Shown here piece after piece: positions 8,258 through 17,141 of a stretch of DNA of 41,436 bases; position 1 is the first letter of the stretch, and every line of letters begins with the position of its first letter. The translations under genes and the position numbers were made by a program. This DNA is from JBFWPF01 sp050250135 (GTDB lineage Bacteria; Chlamydiota; Chlamydiia; Chlamydiales; JAFEGQ01). The DNA is taken from positions 1-41,436 of the forward strand of contig JBFWPF010000015.1 of assembly GCA_050250135.1 (NCBI GenBank), in the 5' to 3' direction. The notes under the pieces were generated by a model. That model ran no database searches. It saw only the letters and a program-made list of their open reading frames with translations, and was not told the origin of the DNA.

Positions 8258-8827
8258 CTAATTAAGCGATAGGTCGTCGGGGATCATGGAGAGGACGGCG
8301 TACTTGCCCCCCATCTCGCGGAGGAGGGTGCGCCACAGCTCGGCGGGCGGGGTCTCAAAGAGGTGGCGTTTGCTCGCGGGACAAAGGTACCAGTGGCCAT
8401 CAAGAAACTCCCGCTCCAGCAGGCCCGGGGTCCAGGCGGTGTAGCCAAAGCAGAGGCGGACCGGTCCCCCCTCAGGATTGTCGACTAGGTGCTGGAGAAA
8501 ATCGAGGTCCCCCCCCAAATGGACCCCCTCACAAATTTCGGTCGTCTGCTCGGGATCCTCAGAGGAGGTGTGGAGGAGCATCATCTGGTTGGTCTGGATC
8601 GGCCCCCCTGCCCGGAGCTCCACATCGGTGTTGGCTATGTTCTCAAGGCTTAAGATCTCCTCGGGAAGCTCCACCTCGAGGGGCTTGTTGATCACCACAC
8701 CAAACGACCCAGAGGCGCTATGGTCGCAGAGAAGGACGACGCCGCGAAAGAAGATCCCCGTTTCGATCTCGGGAGTGGCCACAAGGAAGGTCCCCTTCGC
8801 TAAGTGGGAGTAGGGGAGAGGTTCCAT
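8258..8827 (-). CDS. YqgE/AlgH family protein (UPF0301)
   Basis: The 189-aa protein matches the YqgE/AlgH family: GTFLVATPEI near residue 13, FFRGVVLLCDHSASGSFGVV, INKPLEVELPE, RAGGPI, and FGYTAWTPGLLEREFLDGHW. The family is cytoplasmic and widespread; its biochemical role is unresolved. The ATG shares one base with the mlaD stop (TGATG at 8825-8829), so it is the last gene of the tam-mla operon. Placement behind an envelope operon suggests, without proving, a role in envelope regulation. Confidence 0.9.
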   Translation of the reverse strand: MEPLPYSHLAKGTFLVATPEIETGIFFRGVVLLCDHSASGSFGVVINKPLEVELPEEILSLENIANTDVELRAGGPIQTNQMMLLHTSSEDPEQTTEICEGVHLGGDLDFLQHLVDNPEGGPVRLCFGYTAWTPGLLEREFLDGHWYLCPASKRHLFETPPAELWRTLLREMGGKYAVLSMIPDDLSLN

Positions 8828-10053
8828 CAGCGGCTGCAGAGGTCTTCGTTATAGAGCTCCAGTTCCTGCTTGAGTGTCGCCACCTGGCGGAGGAGCTCGG
8901 CAAATTCACGGGTAAAGCAGGGGTCCTCCAGAGGAGGGCAGGGGGCCTTGTCGACCAGCTCGCTGACCCGGTCGAGGGCGGTATTTACCTGGGAGAGCTC
9001 CTGCTCAAGGCAGCAGCGGAAGGCTCTGGGGTCGCGCAGAGTTCTCGTCTGACACTCCCGCTTGGCCGTTTGCCGCTGCCACTGCCGGTTGAGGTTGAAG
9101 AGGATCCCATACCGGTTGATGTTCGAGAGGAGGGTATTCCCCTTGCTCATCAGAGAGAGGGTGCGCAGGTAGAGGGCATCCCCCTTGAGAAGTTGCCCGA
9201 GGGTTCCCTTCCCTTGCGCTAGGTCATTGGAGATGTTCTTGAAGTTGCCACTCGTCACATCAAAGTTGGTGAGTATGCGCTTGATCACCTTCGGATCGTC
9301 AAAGCCGCCAGCTAGGGTCTCGGTAAACTTGGAGAGGTTCTCCCCAAAGTTCCCCTCGTCGAGCGCCTTGAGGGTAACATCGAGATCCTCCATCGCCTTG
9401 GAGAAGTTGGCAGCGGCCGAGTCGGCATTGGCAACGAGCTCACTCTCGTTGATATCGGTAAAGGTGGTGCTGATGGCGTCGAGCGCCCCCTTAAGGGCTT
9501 CGACCACGTCGTGGATCCCCTCTCGGTTCTCGGCGATGACCTCGTTTAGCTGAGCAAAGGTCGACTCAATAGCACTGCTTGCCGAGGAGATCTGGTTGAA
9601 GACCTCCTCCATCCCGTTTCCATTCTCCGCGTAGACGACCCCACCCTTGATCACCTTAGCCGTTTCATCAGGGGCGGGGCGGCGGGGGATAATGGCAATC
9701 GTCCGCTCTCCGAAGAGGCCTGAGGTGCGGAGAAGGATCTCATCAGAGGTGTAGACCTTGACGTGAGAGTCGATAGCGAGGACAAGCTCATAGGGATAGA
9801 TCCGGTTATCGGGGGTATCGACATCGGCTCGGGCGTCGTAGATCTGGTTGATCGCCACTACCTTACCAACGGGCCGACCCGCATAGGTGACCCGGGAGCC
9901 GAGGGAGATCTTCTCAATATTGGCAAAGCGGACCCGGAGGATCTGGTCCCCATCCCCGACGGTAGGGTGGAGGAAGAGGATCAGCCAGACGACCAGGCAG
10001 ATCGCCGCTAGGACAAAGACTCCGATGATGATGTTGCGCGCCTGCTCTTGCAT
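8827..10053 (-). CDS. mlaD: MlaD-type MCE-domain lipid transport protein with Cys-rich tail
   Basis: Starting at the ATG at 10051-10053 (MQEQARNIII), one base after the mlaF stop, the product is 408 aa. It has one N-terminal TM (about residues 8-28) and a single MCE domain (about 35-125: VRFANIEKISLGSRVTYAGR, then PVGKVVAI; TSGLFGERTIAI). A long region rich in Asn/Ala/Leu follows, probably helical. MlaD is the hexameric periplasmic substrate-binding ring of the Mla ABC transporter moving phospholipid between membranes. The last ~75 residues contain six cysteines (RECQ, FRCC, APC, DPC, LCSR), odd for an MCE protein and possibly disulfide-forming. No mlaA, mlaB or mlaC lies nearby. Confidence 0.88.
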   Translation of the reverse strand: MQEQARNIIIGVFVLAAICLVVWLILFLHPTVGDGDQILRVRFANIEKISLGSRVTYAGRPVGKVVAINQIYDARADVDTPDNRIYPYELVLAIDSHVKVYTSDEILLRTSGLFGERTIAIIPRRPAPDETAKVIKGGVVYAENGNGMEEVFNQISSASSAIESTFAQLNEVIAENREGIHDVVEALKGALDAISTTFTDINESELVANADSAAANFSKAMEDLDVTLKALDEGNFGENLSKFTETLAGGFDDPKVIKRILTNFDVTSGNFKNISNDLAQGKGTLGQLLKGDALYLRTLSLMSKGNTLLSNINRYGILFNLNRQWQRQTAKRECQTRTLRDPRAFRCCLEQELSQVNTALDRVSELVDKAPCPPLEDPCFTREFAELLRQVATLKQELELYNEDLCSR

Positions 10054-10054
10054 C

Positions 10055-10834
10055 TTAAGGGGCCTTATATCCGTGATGGTTCCCATTTGCCAAGAGGGAA
10101 TTTGCTAAGAACTCTTTGATCAGCGGGTGCTCCTGCTGGGTGAACTCCCCTTTTGGCACGACAAGGGCGATCTTCCCATCATGGTGAAGGGCGATCCGGT
10201 CGGCCACGGTCATGGCCGAGACGAGGTCATGGGTGACCACCACACTGGTCGCCTTGAGCTCCCTCTGCGTTTTGACGATCAGCTCGCTGATGTGCATGGC
10301 GGTGACCGGATCGAGGCCGGTCGTCGGCTCGTCGTAGAGGAGGATCTGGGGGCGGTAGGCGATGAGGCGGGCGATCCCGGCCCGCTTGCGCATCCCCCCA
10401 GAGAGGGAGGAGGGGAAGAGCTCTGCGGTGCCCGCCAGGCCGACGAGCTCGAGCGCCTCAGAGACCCTCTGCTTGATCCAGGGCTCGGCGTAGCGCCGCC
10501 CTGTCTCGGGATTTCCATGCTGCCTCAGATAGAAGGCGGTGTTCTCTCCTACGCTGAGCGAGTCGAAGAGGGCGGCGCTCTGAAAGAGCATCCCCATATG
10601 GCGTATGTTGCGAAAGAGCTCGGGCCCTGAGAGCTTTGAAATGGGGATATCCCCCACCTCGATCTCCCCCTCGTCGGGCTTTTCAAGGCCGATAATGAGC
10701 CTTAGCAGCACGCTCTTGCCCACCCCTGAGCGGCCCAAGATAACGAGCGTCTCCCCCTCAACGACCTCTAAGGAGAGTCCCCTTAGGACCTTCTTCTCCC
10801 CATAGCCTTTGTAGATGTTGTTTGCCCTTATCAT
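10055..10834 (-). CDS. mlaF: ABC transporter ATPase MlaF
   Basis: A 259-aa cytoplasmic ATPase with all catalytic motifs: Walker A GRSGVGKS (34-41), Q-loop Q85, signature LSGGM (144-148), Walker B with catalytic glutamate LLYDEP (E169), D-loop GLDP, and a switch His in VVTHDL. It energises the Mla lipid transporter with MlaE and MlaD. The start overlaps the mlaE stop by four bases, and mlaD begins one base after its stop. The internal motif TTGLDPVTAMHIS is typical of MCE-system ATPases. Confidence 0.93.
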   Translation of the reverse strand: MIRANNIYKGYGEKKVLRGLSLEVVEGETLVILGRSGVGKSVLLRLIIGLEKPDEGEIEVGDIPISKLSGPELFRNIRHMGMLFQSAALFDSLSVGENTAFYLRQHGNPETGRRYAEPWIKQRVSEALELVGLAGTAELFPSSLSGGMRKRAGIARLIAYRPQILLYDEPTTGLDPVTAMHISELIVKTQRELKATSVVVTHDLVSAMTVADRIALHHDGKIALVVPKGEFTQQEHPLIKEFLANSLLANGNHHGYKAP

Positions 10835-11619
10835 ACCCAGTACTTCCAGGTGGTGTGGATCAGGTTCAGGAGGAGATTGAGGAGGAAGTTCACAAAGAGG
10901 ATCATCGTGTAGCAGATCACCACGCTATTGGTGGTCGCTCTCCCTACCCCGGCCGCGCCGCCCGAAGTCGTCATCCCCTTATAACAGGAGATGGTCGAAA
11001 TCAGAATGCCAAAGCATAGGGCCTTGATCATCCCGGTGGTAAAGTCCCAGGCGGTGATGTGTTGGGGCATCGGATCGAGGTAGGTTGTGGCGGGCATGCC
11101 GAAGAAGTAGACGGCGATCAGGTACCCTCCGATGATCCCCATGACCATGCTAAAGACGGTGAGGGGAGGGAGCATCAAAGAGCCGGCGACAAAGCGGGGA
11201 GCGACGAGGTAGCGCAAGGGGTTAACCGCCATCGAGCGGAGCGCGGCGATCTGCTCCGACACTTGCATGGTGCCCAGCTCAGCGCACATCGCGGCGCCCA
11301 CCCGCCCTGTGACCATGAAAGCGGTCAACACCGGCCCCAGCTCGGTGACCATCGACTTGCCGACCATTAGCCCTGTTGCGCCGGCAAGGCCTAAGTCGGA
11401 GAGCTGAAACCAAGCCTGTGTCGCCAAAATAAGTCCGGTCGAAAACCCTGTCACCGCCACTACGGGGAGGGACATCACCCCGATACCATAGAGCTGATCG
11501 CGGGTGAGGGACCATGCCGGGGGGCGCCGAAAGGTAACGATCGTGACATCGATGATCAGCTGGGTGAAGGCACCCAGCCCGGCGATCACCGCTAGCAGCT
11601 TGTCCCAGGTCTCTCTCAT
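10831..11619 (-). CDS. mlaE: MlaE-family lipid ABC permease
   Basis: A 262-aa inner-membrane permease of the MlaE/YrbE family. About five or six hydrophobic segments are present. Family motifs include GIGVMSLPVVAVTGFSTGLI, MVTGRVGAAMCAELGTMQVS and EQIAALRSMAVNPLRYLVAP. MlaE dimers form the transmembrane core that couples MlaF ATP hydrolysis to lipid movement through the MlaD ring. The ATG overlaps the TAA of the 49-aa gene upstream (TAATG), and the stop overlaps mlaF (ATGA). Confidence 0.92.
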   Translation of the reverse strand: MRETWDKLLAVIAGLGAFTQLIIDVTIVTFRRPPAWSLTRDQLYGIGVMSLPVVAVTGFSTGLILATQAWFQLSDLGLAGATGLMVGKSMVTELGPVLTAFMVTGRVGAAMCAELGTMQVSEQIAALRSMAVNPLRYLVAPRFVAGSLMLPPLTVFSMVMGIIGGYLIAVYFFGMPATTYLDPMPQHITAWDFTTGMIKALCFGILISTISCYKGMTTSGGAAGVGRATTNSVVICYTMILFVNFLLNLLLNLIHTTWKYWV

Positions 11620-11768
11620 TATTGATCTCGGCGGACCTCACCCTTTTTCTCTTTGCTTGGGCTCTTCTTAGTCGCCTCTTTCTTCTCCTCAACAACCTCT
11701 GGTGCCGCTCGGTGCTTACTTTTCGCCGAGGCCTTTAGCCAGTTGAGCAGGCTCTCTTTGACGCTCAT
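11619..11768 (-). CDS. 49-aa charged protein between tamB and mlaE
   Basis: A small gene not covered by longer reading frames. ATG at 11766-11768 is preceded by GGAGGG, and the TAA (11619-11621) shares a base with the mlaE start. The product begins MSVKESLLNWLKASAKSK, with an amphipathic start; it is then dominated by Lys and Glu (VEEKKEATKKSPSKEKKGE) and probably disordered. It lacks a signal peptide or TM segment, so it should be cytoplasmic. The function is unknown; an Mla accessory or RNA/membrane-binding peptide is possible. The Shine-Dalgarno and exact coupling are the main evidence that it is translated. Confidence 0.6.
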   Translation of the reverse strand: MSVKESLLNWLKASAKSKHRAAPEVVEEKKEATKKSPSKEKKGEVRRDQ

Positions 11769-11819
11769 ATTCCCTCCGATAGTGTTAGGGCGTTGTTTAC
11801 CATCCTATCCGTTTTCTAC

Positions 11820-14800
11820 CTAATAGTCATGGGTCCATCTGAGGGAGAAGCGGTCGGTGCCGGGGTCGTCGGCGATCGGCTCTATCCGCTCGGCTCTAAA
11901 AGACCAGGCGCGGAAGAAGTTGAACTCCAAGATCAGATGGTTTGAGGCTGACGAAAAGCTCTTGTAGATGTTGATGTCGAAGTTAGGGGAGATCCGCTTC
12001 GTTGCTCGAATGCCTAGCTCCTCGGTGTTCCCAGCAGGGGAGGTAATGGTGAGGGTGTCGAGGCCAACCCTTTTGGGAAGGGAGGAGAGGAGGCCAGGGC
12101 CGAAATTCCCCCCCGCTACCTCAGCCGAGGCAGCGGCAAGTTGGAGCGCCTCTCCCGCACCCAAGACGCTAGCGGGGCTATCGAACAGCAGGTAGGCGAT
12201 GATCTCTCGATCGGTTAGAGGGGGGCTGGAGACGAGGGAGAGCTGAACGTCGGGAAGGAGGCCGCTGATCGTTGCCCCCACTTCGACATCGGCCACGCGG
12301 ATCGTTCCGGTAACCGCAATGCGGGTGTGATCCTCAACAGGGCCATCAAAGGCGATCGTCCCCTCGGTCAACTTGAAGGTCTTGGAGCCAAAGGTGAACT
12401 CCCCCTTCTTCAGGGTAAGGGCCCCTTCGAGGCTAGGCCGGGCAATGGTCCCCTCCACCTCGAGCTGCCCCCCTAGAGTAGCGCGGGCCCCTTGACCTCG
12501 GATCCGGAGGTTGTCGGGGACGATGACCTTAAGGTCGAGGCCGAGCTGAACCGGCCTTGTCCGCTGGATAATCTCCCGCTTGGAGGGGGGGAGGTTGATG
12601 TAGGTAACCTCGAGGTTGGGGTAGCCCGTCTGAGAAAACCGCTTAGGGAGGTTGATCAGGGCATCCGTGGTTGTGAGCGTCCCTGAGAAAATGGGGGAGC
12701 GCAAGGGGCCGCTGAGGATAAGATCGCCCGTCACCGCCGCCTGAGCGATGGTGAGTGCGACGATCTGCGCATTTTCGAGGTCGCCGCTGAGGTAGAGGGG
12801 GAAGTGCTCCTTGGGATCGAGGTCGAGTGTTCCCGTTGCTGTGACCCTCCCTTCGCCCGCCTTTGCGCTCATCGATTCGAGCATCAGATGGGGTCCCTCA
12901 GCGATAAGGCGGGCATCGAGCTCGGTCAGCCGGGCCCCACTATTGGCCTCCTCCAAAAGCCCATTTTTAAGGAGGAGCTGCCCCTTTAGGTTGGGGTCGC
13001 CAGCCGTTCCACTCAGGGTCATCCGGGCGTCGACATTGCCCGAGAGCTGAAGGTTATAGGGGAGGAAAAACTGGACCAGCGGAGCCAGCTCTCCCGCAAA
13101 GCGCCCATCCCCTGAGACCGCCCCTTCGGCGGGGATGGTGTAGGTGAGGGGGTGGCTAGAGAGGGTGAGGGGGAGGGTTAAGGTGAGCTTGAGAGGGGAG
13201 CCCCGACTGCTATCGGCGGTGAGAGTCGCCTGTAGCCGCCCCTCCTTCAGCTCCCCGCTTAGCGAGCCGTAGAGGCTGCCGAGGTCGGTTATGGGGCTCT
13301 CCTTGAGCTCCATCCCCTCAGCCATCAGGGAGAGGGTGCCCTGCCCGCCGCTCTTCAGCTCGGCAATCGCCACCTTGCCGTTGATCTCCCCAACGAGCCC
13401 TAGGCCGGGGAGGATCAGCTCCGCCGCCTCGAGAGGAAAGCGCTCCACATCGAGGGTGAGGGCATCGGCAGTGTAGGCGAGGTAGAGGGAGCCCGTCCCC
13501 GCTTGCAAGCTGAGGGGAGAGAACTCGATCGGCTGGTCGAGCCCCTTTTCCACCGTGATGGGCTGAAGGAGGGTGACCTCACTGTCGAGGATCTCCCCTC
13601 CAAACTGATCCCAGCGGGTCCAAAACCGGTCAAGGGTTGCCAGCCATGCCCCCGATGCCCTACCGCTAACCCCCTCTAGCCCCTCCCAAGTGAGGGTGAA
13701 GGGCCACTCCTTACCTCCCAGCTGGGTCGCAAAGGCGACCTCCTGAGCTGCGACCCGCTTATAGGAGACCTGCCCCGCATCGGCCCTCACCTCTCCGTGC
13801 GGCGCAGTAAAGGGGTGCTCCAGTCGCGCCGTGATCTGCGCCCTGTCGAGGGTGAGGTACTGGAAGATCAAGAGGGGAGTGTGGAGTGTGGCCGTCAGCA
13901 ACTCCTCCTCGTAGGTGGCGGTAAAGGTTGCCCTCCCCTCCACGTCGAGCCGGAGCAAGGGGGCCCAGGCCCACAGCTCCCCGATCTCCCCCTTAAGGTC
14001 GAAGGAGTCGATCCCCGATTCGGTAAAGGTCAATGAGCCGGTGATCTCCGATTCGGGACCGGTGAGTTTAAGGGGGGAGAGGGTAAAGGTGCCTTCGCTC
14101 TTGGCTAGGGTGGTGTGGAGGGTAAGGGGGAGGTCGGCGACGACCGCCTCTGCATCAAGGGTGCCCCGCCCCTCATTCCATGTAAAGCGGCTTGACAGGC
14201 CAGTAATAGGGCGCCCAGCCACCGCCATCTCCTCACCCTCCAAGTCCAAAGCTACGGTAGGGGTTGTAAGGGTACCAGAGAGCGAGACTCGCCCTGTCAC
14301 GGCGCCAGAATAGGTGAGGCCGATCAGGCCATCCAGTTGGGAGAGGTCGGGGAGGGTCATCCGAAGCTCCCCCTTTTCAATAGTGCCATTGAGGTTAGCG
14401 ATCAGCTGCCCATCTACGCTCATAGCGGCCCCCACCCCTCGGATCGGGGTTAGGCGCAGCGTTCGTGTCCCATCGAGGGTGTAGACCCCTTGAATTTTGA
14501 GCGCCTCTCCGATCAACCGGGCTGCGATCGGGTCGGTCTTGGCATTGGCGGTGGCGACCAGCTGCAGGTCCCCAATGATCTGCTCCTCTGGCCTTCCGCT
14601 CTTCCCGGTGATGACCGCTCCAAAGCTGTCGAGTTTGCCGTAGCCGGTCACCACAAAGCTCTTGACCGCGATCCCTCCTAGATTAAGCAACGGCCCCTCT
14701 GCCTCCTTGACCACCTTGATATGGAGATCTTGGGTTGCCTCCTTGCCGGTCAGGTCGACCTGGTAGTGGCCGAGAGGGGGCTCGAGGAGATCGAGGGAGA

Positions 14801-15278
14801 GGTTGGCCATCAGATCCCGGCCTACCCTCACTTTGCCCGCAGCAGCAAGGGTGACCCCGTCCGTTTCAAGCCGCTCAATGGCAATTCGCCTTGCCGAGAT
14901 CTTCCAGGGGAGGGTGGGCCAGCCTACCTCTCCCCCTTTTGGAAGGTCGAGCTTGACCTCGGAGGCCTTGAGTCGGTCGATCTCCAGATGGTGGAACAAG
15001 AGGGGAAGGGCGCTCACATCGATCCGCACTGAGGAGGCGCTCAGCAGGGTCTTGTCCCCCTCTTTCACCCTCACCTCACGGATATTGGCCTTGAGGGGGA
15101 GGGTCAGCCTTAGCCGCTCGAGTTCCACCTGATAGCCGCTTCGGCTTAGCACCTCCTCCGCCTTCTTGGTCGCAAAGGCGATACCTGGCTCGCTCTGAAG
15201 CCAGATCGAGAGTATCCCCATTGCGCAGGCCACAAGACCGATCACAACCAAAGAGGTGATGAAAAGGCGCCTTATCAA
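11820..15278 (-). CDS. tamB: TamB-like translocation/assembly module (DUF490)
   Basis: A 1152-aa AsmA-like/TamB protein. It has an N-terminal signal anchor (about residues 5-26) and a very long run of beta-strand-rich repeats, which in relatives form a hydrophobic groove across the periplasm. The C-terminal DUF490 domain includes LEGALTLKKGEFTFGSKTFK and LTEGTIAFDGP, and continues to ISPNFDINIYKSFSSASNHL. TamB family proteins bridge the two membranes and are implicated in lipid transport and outer-membrane protein assembly with TamA. The ATG overlaps the tamA stop (ATGA, 15275-15278). The 3' neighbour is the 49-aa ORF 51 bp away, leading into mlaEFD. Confidence 0.92.
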   Translation of the reverse strand: MIRRLFITSLVVIGLVACAMGILSIWLQSEPGIAFATKKAEEVLSRSGYQVELERLRLTLPLKANIREVRVKEGDKTLLSASSVRIDVSALPLLFHHLEIDRLKASEVKLDLPKGGEVGWPTLPWKISARRIAIERLETDGVTLAAAGKVRVGRDLMANLSLDLLEPPLGHYQVDLTGKEATQDLHIKVVKEAEGPLLNLGGIAVKSFVVTGYGKLDSFGAVITGKSGRPEEQIIGDLQLVATANAKTDPIAARLIGEALKIQGVYTLDGTRTLRLTPIRGVGAAMSVDGQLIANLNGTIEKGELRMTLPDLSQLDGLIGLTYSGAVTGRVSLSGTLTTPTVALDLEGEEMAVAGRPITGLSSRFTWNEGRGTLDAEAVVADLPLTLHTTLAKSEGTFTLSPLKLTGPESEITGSLTFTESGIDSFDLKGEIGELWAWAPLLRLDVEGRATFTATYEEELLTATLHTPLLIFQYLTLDRAQITARLEHPFTAPHGEVRADAGQVSYKRVAAQEVAFATQLGGKEWPFTLTWEGLEGVSGRASGAWLATLDRFWTRWDQFGGEILDSEVTLLQPITVEKGLDQPIEFSPLSLQAGTGSLYLAYTADALTLDVERFPLEAAELILPGLGLVGEINGKVAIAELKSGGQGTLSLMAEGMELKESPITDLGSLYGSLSGELKEGRLQATLTADSSRGSPLKLTLTLPLTLSSHPLTYTIPAEGAVSGDGRFAGELAPLVQFFLPYNLQLSGNVDARMTLSGTAGDPNLKGQLLLKNGLLEEANSGARLTELDARLIAEGPHLMLESMSAKAGEGRVTATGTLDLDPKEHFPLYLSGDLENAQIVALTIAQAAVTGDLILSGPLRSPIFSGTLTTTDALINLPKRFSQTGYPNLEVTYINLPPSKREIIQRTRPVQLGLDLKVIVPDNLRIRGQGARATLGGQLEVEGTIARPSLEGALTLKKGEFTFGSKTFKLTEGTIAFDGPVEDHTRIAVTGTIRVADVEVGATISGLLPDVQLSLVSSPPLTDREIIAYLLFDSPASVLGAGEALQLAAASAEVAGGNFGPGLLSSLPKRVGLDTLTITSPAGNTEELGIRATKRISPNFDINIYKSFSSASNHLILEFNFFRAWSFRAERIEPIADDPGTDRFSLRWTHDY

Positions 15279-17032
15279 AATGTCTGCCCCACGTTGACGT
15301 AGACCTCGAAATAGCGATCTATACCGGGTCTTCGGTTAAGGGGAAATGCGATGTCCAAGCTAAACGGCCCCAGGCCGGTGTAGTAGCGGGGGCCAAAACC
15401 CACCGAGTTGAGCTGCTTGCGGTTTAGCTGAGGCCACGAGGTCTCGTAGACATTTCCCACATCGTAGAAGAGGACAAAACCCCAGCTCTGACCGATCCGC
15501 TGCCGCAGCTCAACCCCTCCCACCGCAATCGACCGCCCGCCCAAAATCTCCCACGTCACCGGGTTGAGTGGGCTGACACTCTGGTAGCGGTAGCCCCGCA
15601 GCTCGCTATCGCTTCCCGAATAGAACCGCCTCGGCGGAGGGATATTGAAGTCGGAGGCGCCCAAAATCGTCCCCAGAGTGGCGTAGGCGGCCACAACGGT
15701 CCACCCCCGCCTATCAACCGGGTAGTAGAAGGAGAGGGTCGCTTTTTGCTTGGTAAAATAGACCCTCTCTTCGACCAGGCTCGCGGTCGGCTCCCAGAAG
15801 AGGCGAAAGCGCCATCCCCGGATCGGGTTGAGGAGATCATTAGTGGTGTCGACCCAAACGGCCATCGGAGCCGACAGGAGGGTAAAGTCCCCATCATTAT
15901 CGCTGCGGAAGGTCTGGAGTTGCTCCCCTTTTATCCCATACTCATACCAGGCCCGGCTCCAAAAACGGCGTTCCACCCGCGCATGGAGGAGGAGGGCCCT
16001 CTCCCCATAGGGGAGGATATCGACCCGCCTTGCCGAGCCCGAGAGGACCAGGTCTTGATCGCAGTGGACGAAGTGGGGGCGTCGGTAAATGACCTCCCCC
16101 TCCTGCCGCTTCTGCGCCGCAAGGGCCCGCAAAGTGAGGCTCTCTCCCCGCCCCGTTAAGTTCCGGTGCTGCCACTGCGCCAGCCCCCCAGCCCCCTCGT
16201 CGAGCGAGTAGAGAACTCCCAGCGTGATCGTCCGGTGCTTCCGCTCCCTAAGGGCGATATTCATCCCCAAAATTCCGCCCGGCTCCGCCTCATCATCGTG
16301 GGTGATGTTGATGCTCGTGAAGAGATTGGCCCGCCGCAACCGATCGATCGTGCGGGTAATCGCGCACCGGTTGTAGGGCTCGCCGTAGCGCCAATCGAGA
16401 CACTCGAGCACAAAGCGGCGGCGCACACACCTCAAACCGGTGACGTCGGTGGATCCGAAAAAGCAAAAGGGGCCGCTATCGATGATAAAGGTGATCGAGA
16501 CACCCTCCTCAGCCGCATCGACCACGATCTGCCGATCGACCACACGGGCGAGGGGATACCCCTGCTCAACCATCGTTTCGATTAGGCACCGCTGCGCATC
16601 GAGAATCCGCTGTGAGACCGCCGCGCTCCCGATCGGCAGCCCCAAACAGGCGGGGGTAAAGGTGGCCACCGGATACTGCCGGTAGTCGCTCTCCACCCCC
16701 TCTACCCTCACAGAATCGATCGGGTAGACCGGTCCTGGTGTGATTTCGATCGTGACCCCCATCGGCTCCTGCCGCTCGTAGCTCACCTTAGCGGCTGCCG
16801 AATAGTAGCCCAGCGCATGGAGTATAGAGATAAAGCGGGTCACGTCGCTCTCCGCTCGATACTGCAGCGCTGCAAAGGAGGGAAGGGGCGCTCCTTGTTC
16901 TTCAATAAGGGCTGAGGCGGCCACCAGAGCCCGTTCCACGCAAGGGGCCGGCGCGCCGCTAATCTCCACCTCATAGCTCCATGCTCGGGCTGTAACCAGC
17001 AAAAGGAGTGCCAAACACCATCTGAGCGCCAT
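15275..17032 (-). CDS. tamA: TamA-like Omp85-family outer-membrane protein
   Basis: A 585-aa protein. A signal peptide (about residues 1-19) precedes POTRA-like modules to about residue 255 (for example VTIEITPGPVYPIDSVRVEG and YNRCAITRTIDRLRRANLFT). The rest is an Omp85 beta-barrel (RGESLTLRALAAQ, FYSGSDSELRGYRYQSVSPL, GGVELRQRIGQSWGFVLFYD) ending in the C-terminal Phe expected of outer-membrane proteins. It is the partner of TamB encoded directly downstream. About eight cysteines, mostly in the POTRA part, are unusual and fit a disulfide-rich envelope. It is the first gene of the operon and divergent from the porin cluster. Confidence 0.92.
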   Translation of the reverse strand: MALRWCLALLLLVTARAWSYEVEISGAPAPCVERALVAASALIEEQGAPLPSFAALQYRAESDVTRFISILHALGYYSAAAKVSYERQEPMGVTIEITPGPVYPIDSVRVEGVESDYRQYPVATFTPACLGLPIGSAAVSQRILDAQRCLIETMVEQGYPLARVVDRQIVVDAAEEGVSITFIIDSGPFCFFGSTDVTGLRCVRRRFVLECLDWRYGEPYNRCAITRTIDRLRRANLFTSINITHDDEAEPGGILGMNIALRERKHRTITLGVLYSLDEGAGGLAQWQHRNLTGRGESLTLRALAAQKRQEGEVIYRRPHFVHCDQDLVLSGSARRVDILPYGERALLLHARVERRFWSRAWYEYGIKGEQLQTFRSDNDGDFTLLSAPMAVWVDTTNDLLNPIRGWRFRLFWEPTASLVEERVYFTKQKATLSFYYPVDRRGWTVVAAYATLGTILGASDFNIPPPRRFYSGSDSELRGYRYQSVSPLNPVTWEILGGRSIAVGGVELRQRIGQSWGFVLFYDVGNVYETSWPQLNRKQLNSVGFGPRYYTGLGPFSLDIAFPLNRRPGIDRYFEVYVNVGQTF

Positions 17033-17079
17033 ATGGAGCGATATTGCCCGACACTGTTCGTGAAAGCAATATGGGGACG

Positions 17080-17108
17080 TTGATAGAAAAATTCCCGTTT
17101 GCTACAAG
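17080..17108 (+). promoter_or_regulatory. Candidate promoter of the first porin gene
   Basis: TTGATA (17080-17085), a 17-bp spacer and TACAAG (17103-17108) lie in the 109-bp divergent gap between tamA and the first porin. The start would be about 25 bp upstream of the GTG with its AAAGGAGG site. Sequence-only call. Confidence 0.35.
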
Positions 17109-17141
17109 AGATGGCAGTCACGTGACCCAAAGGAGGAAACC

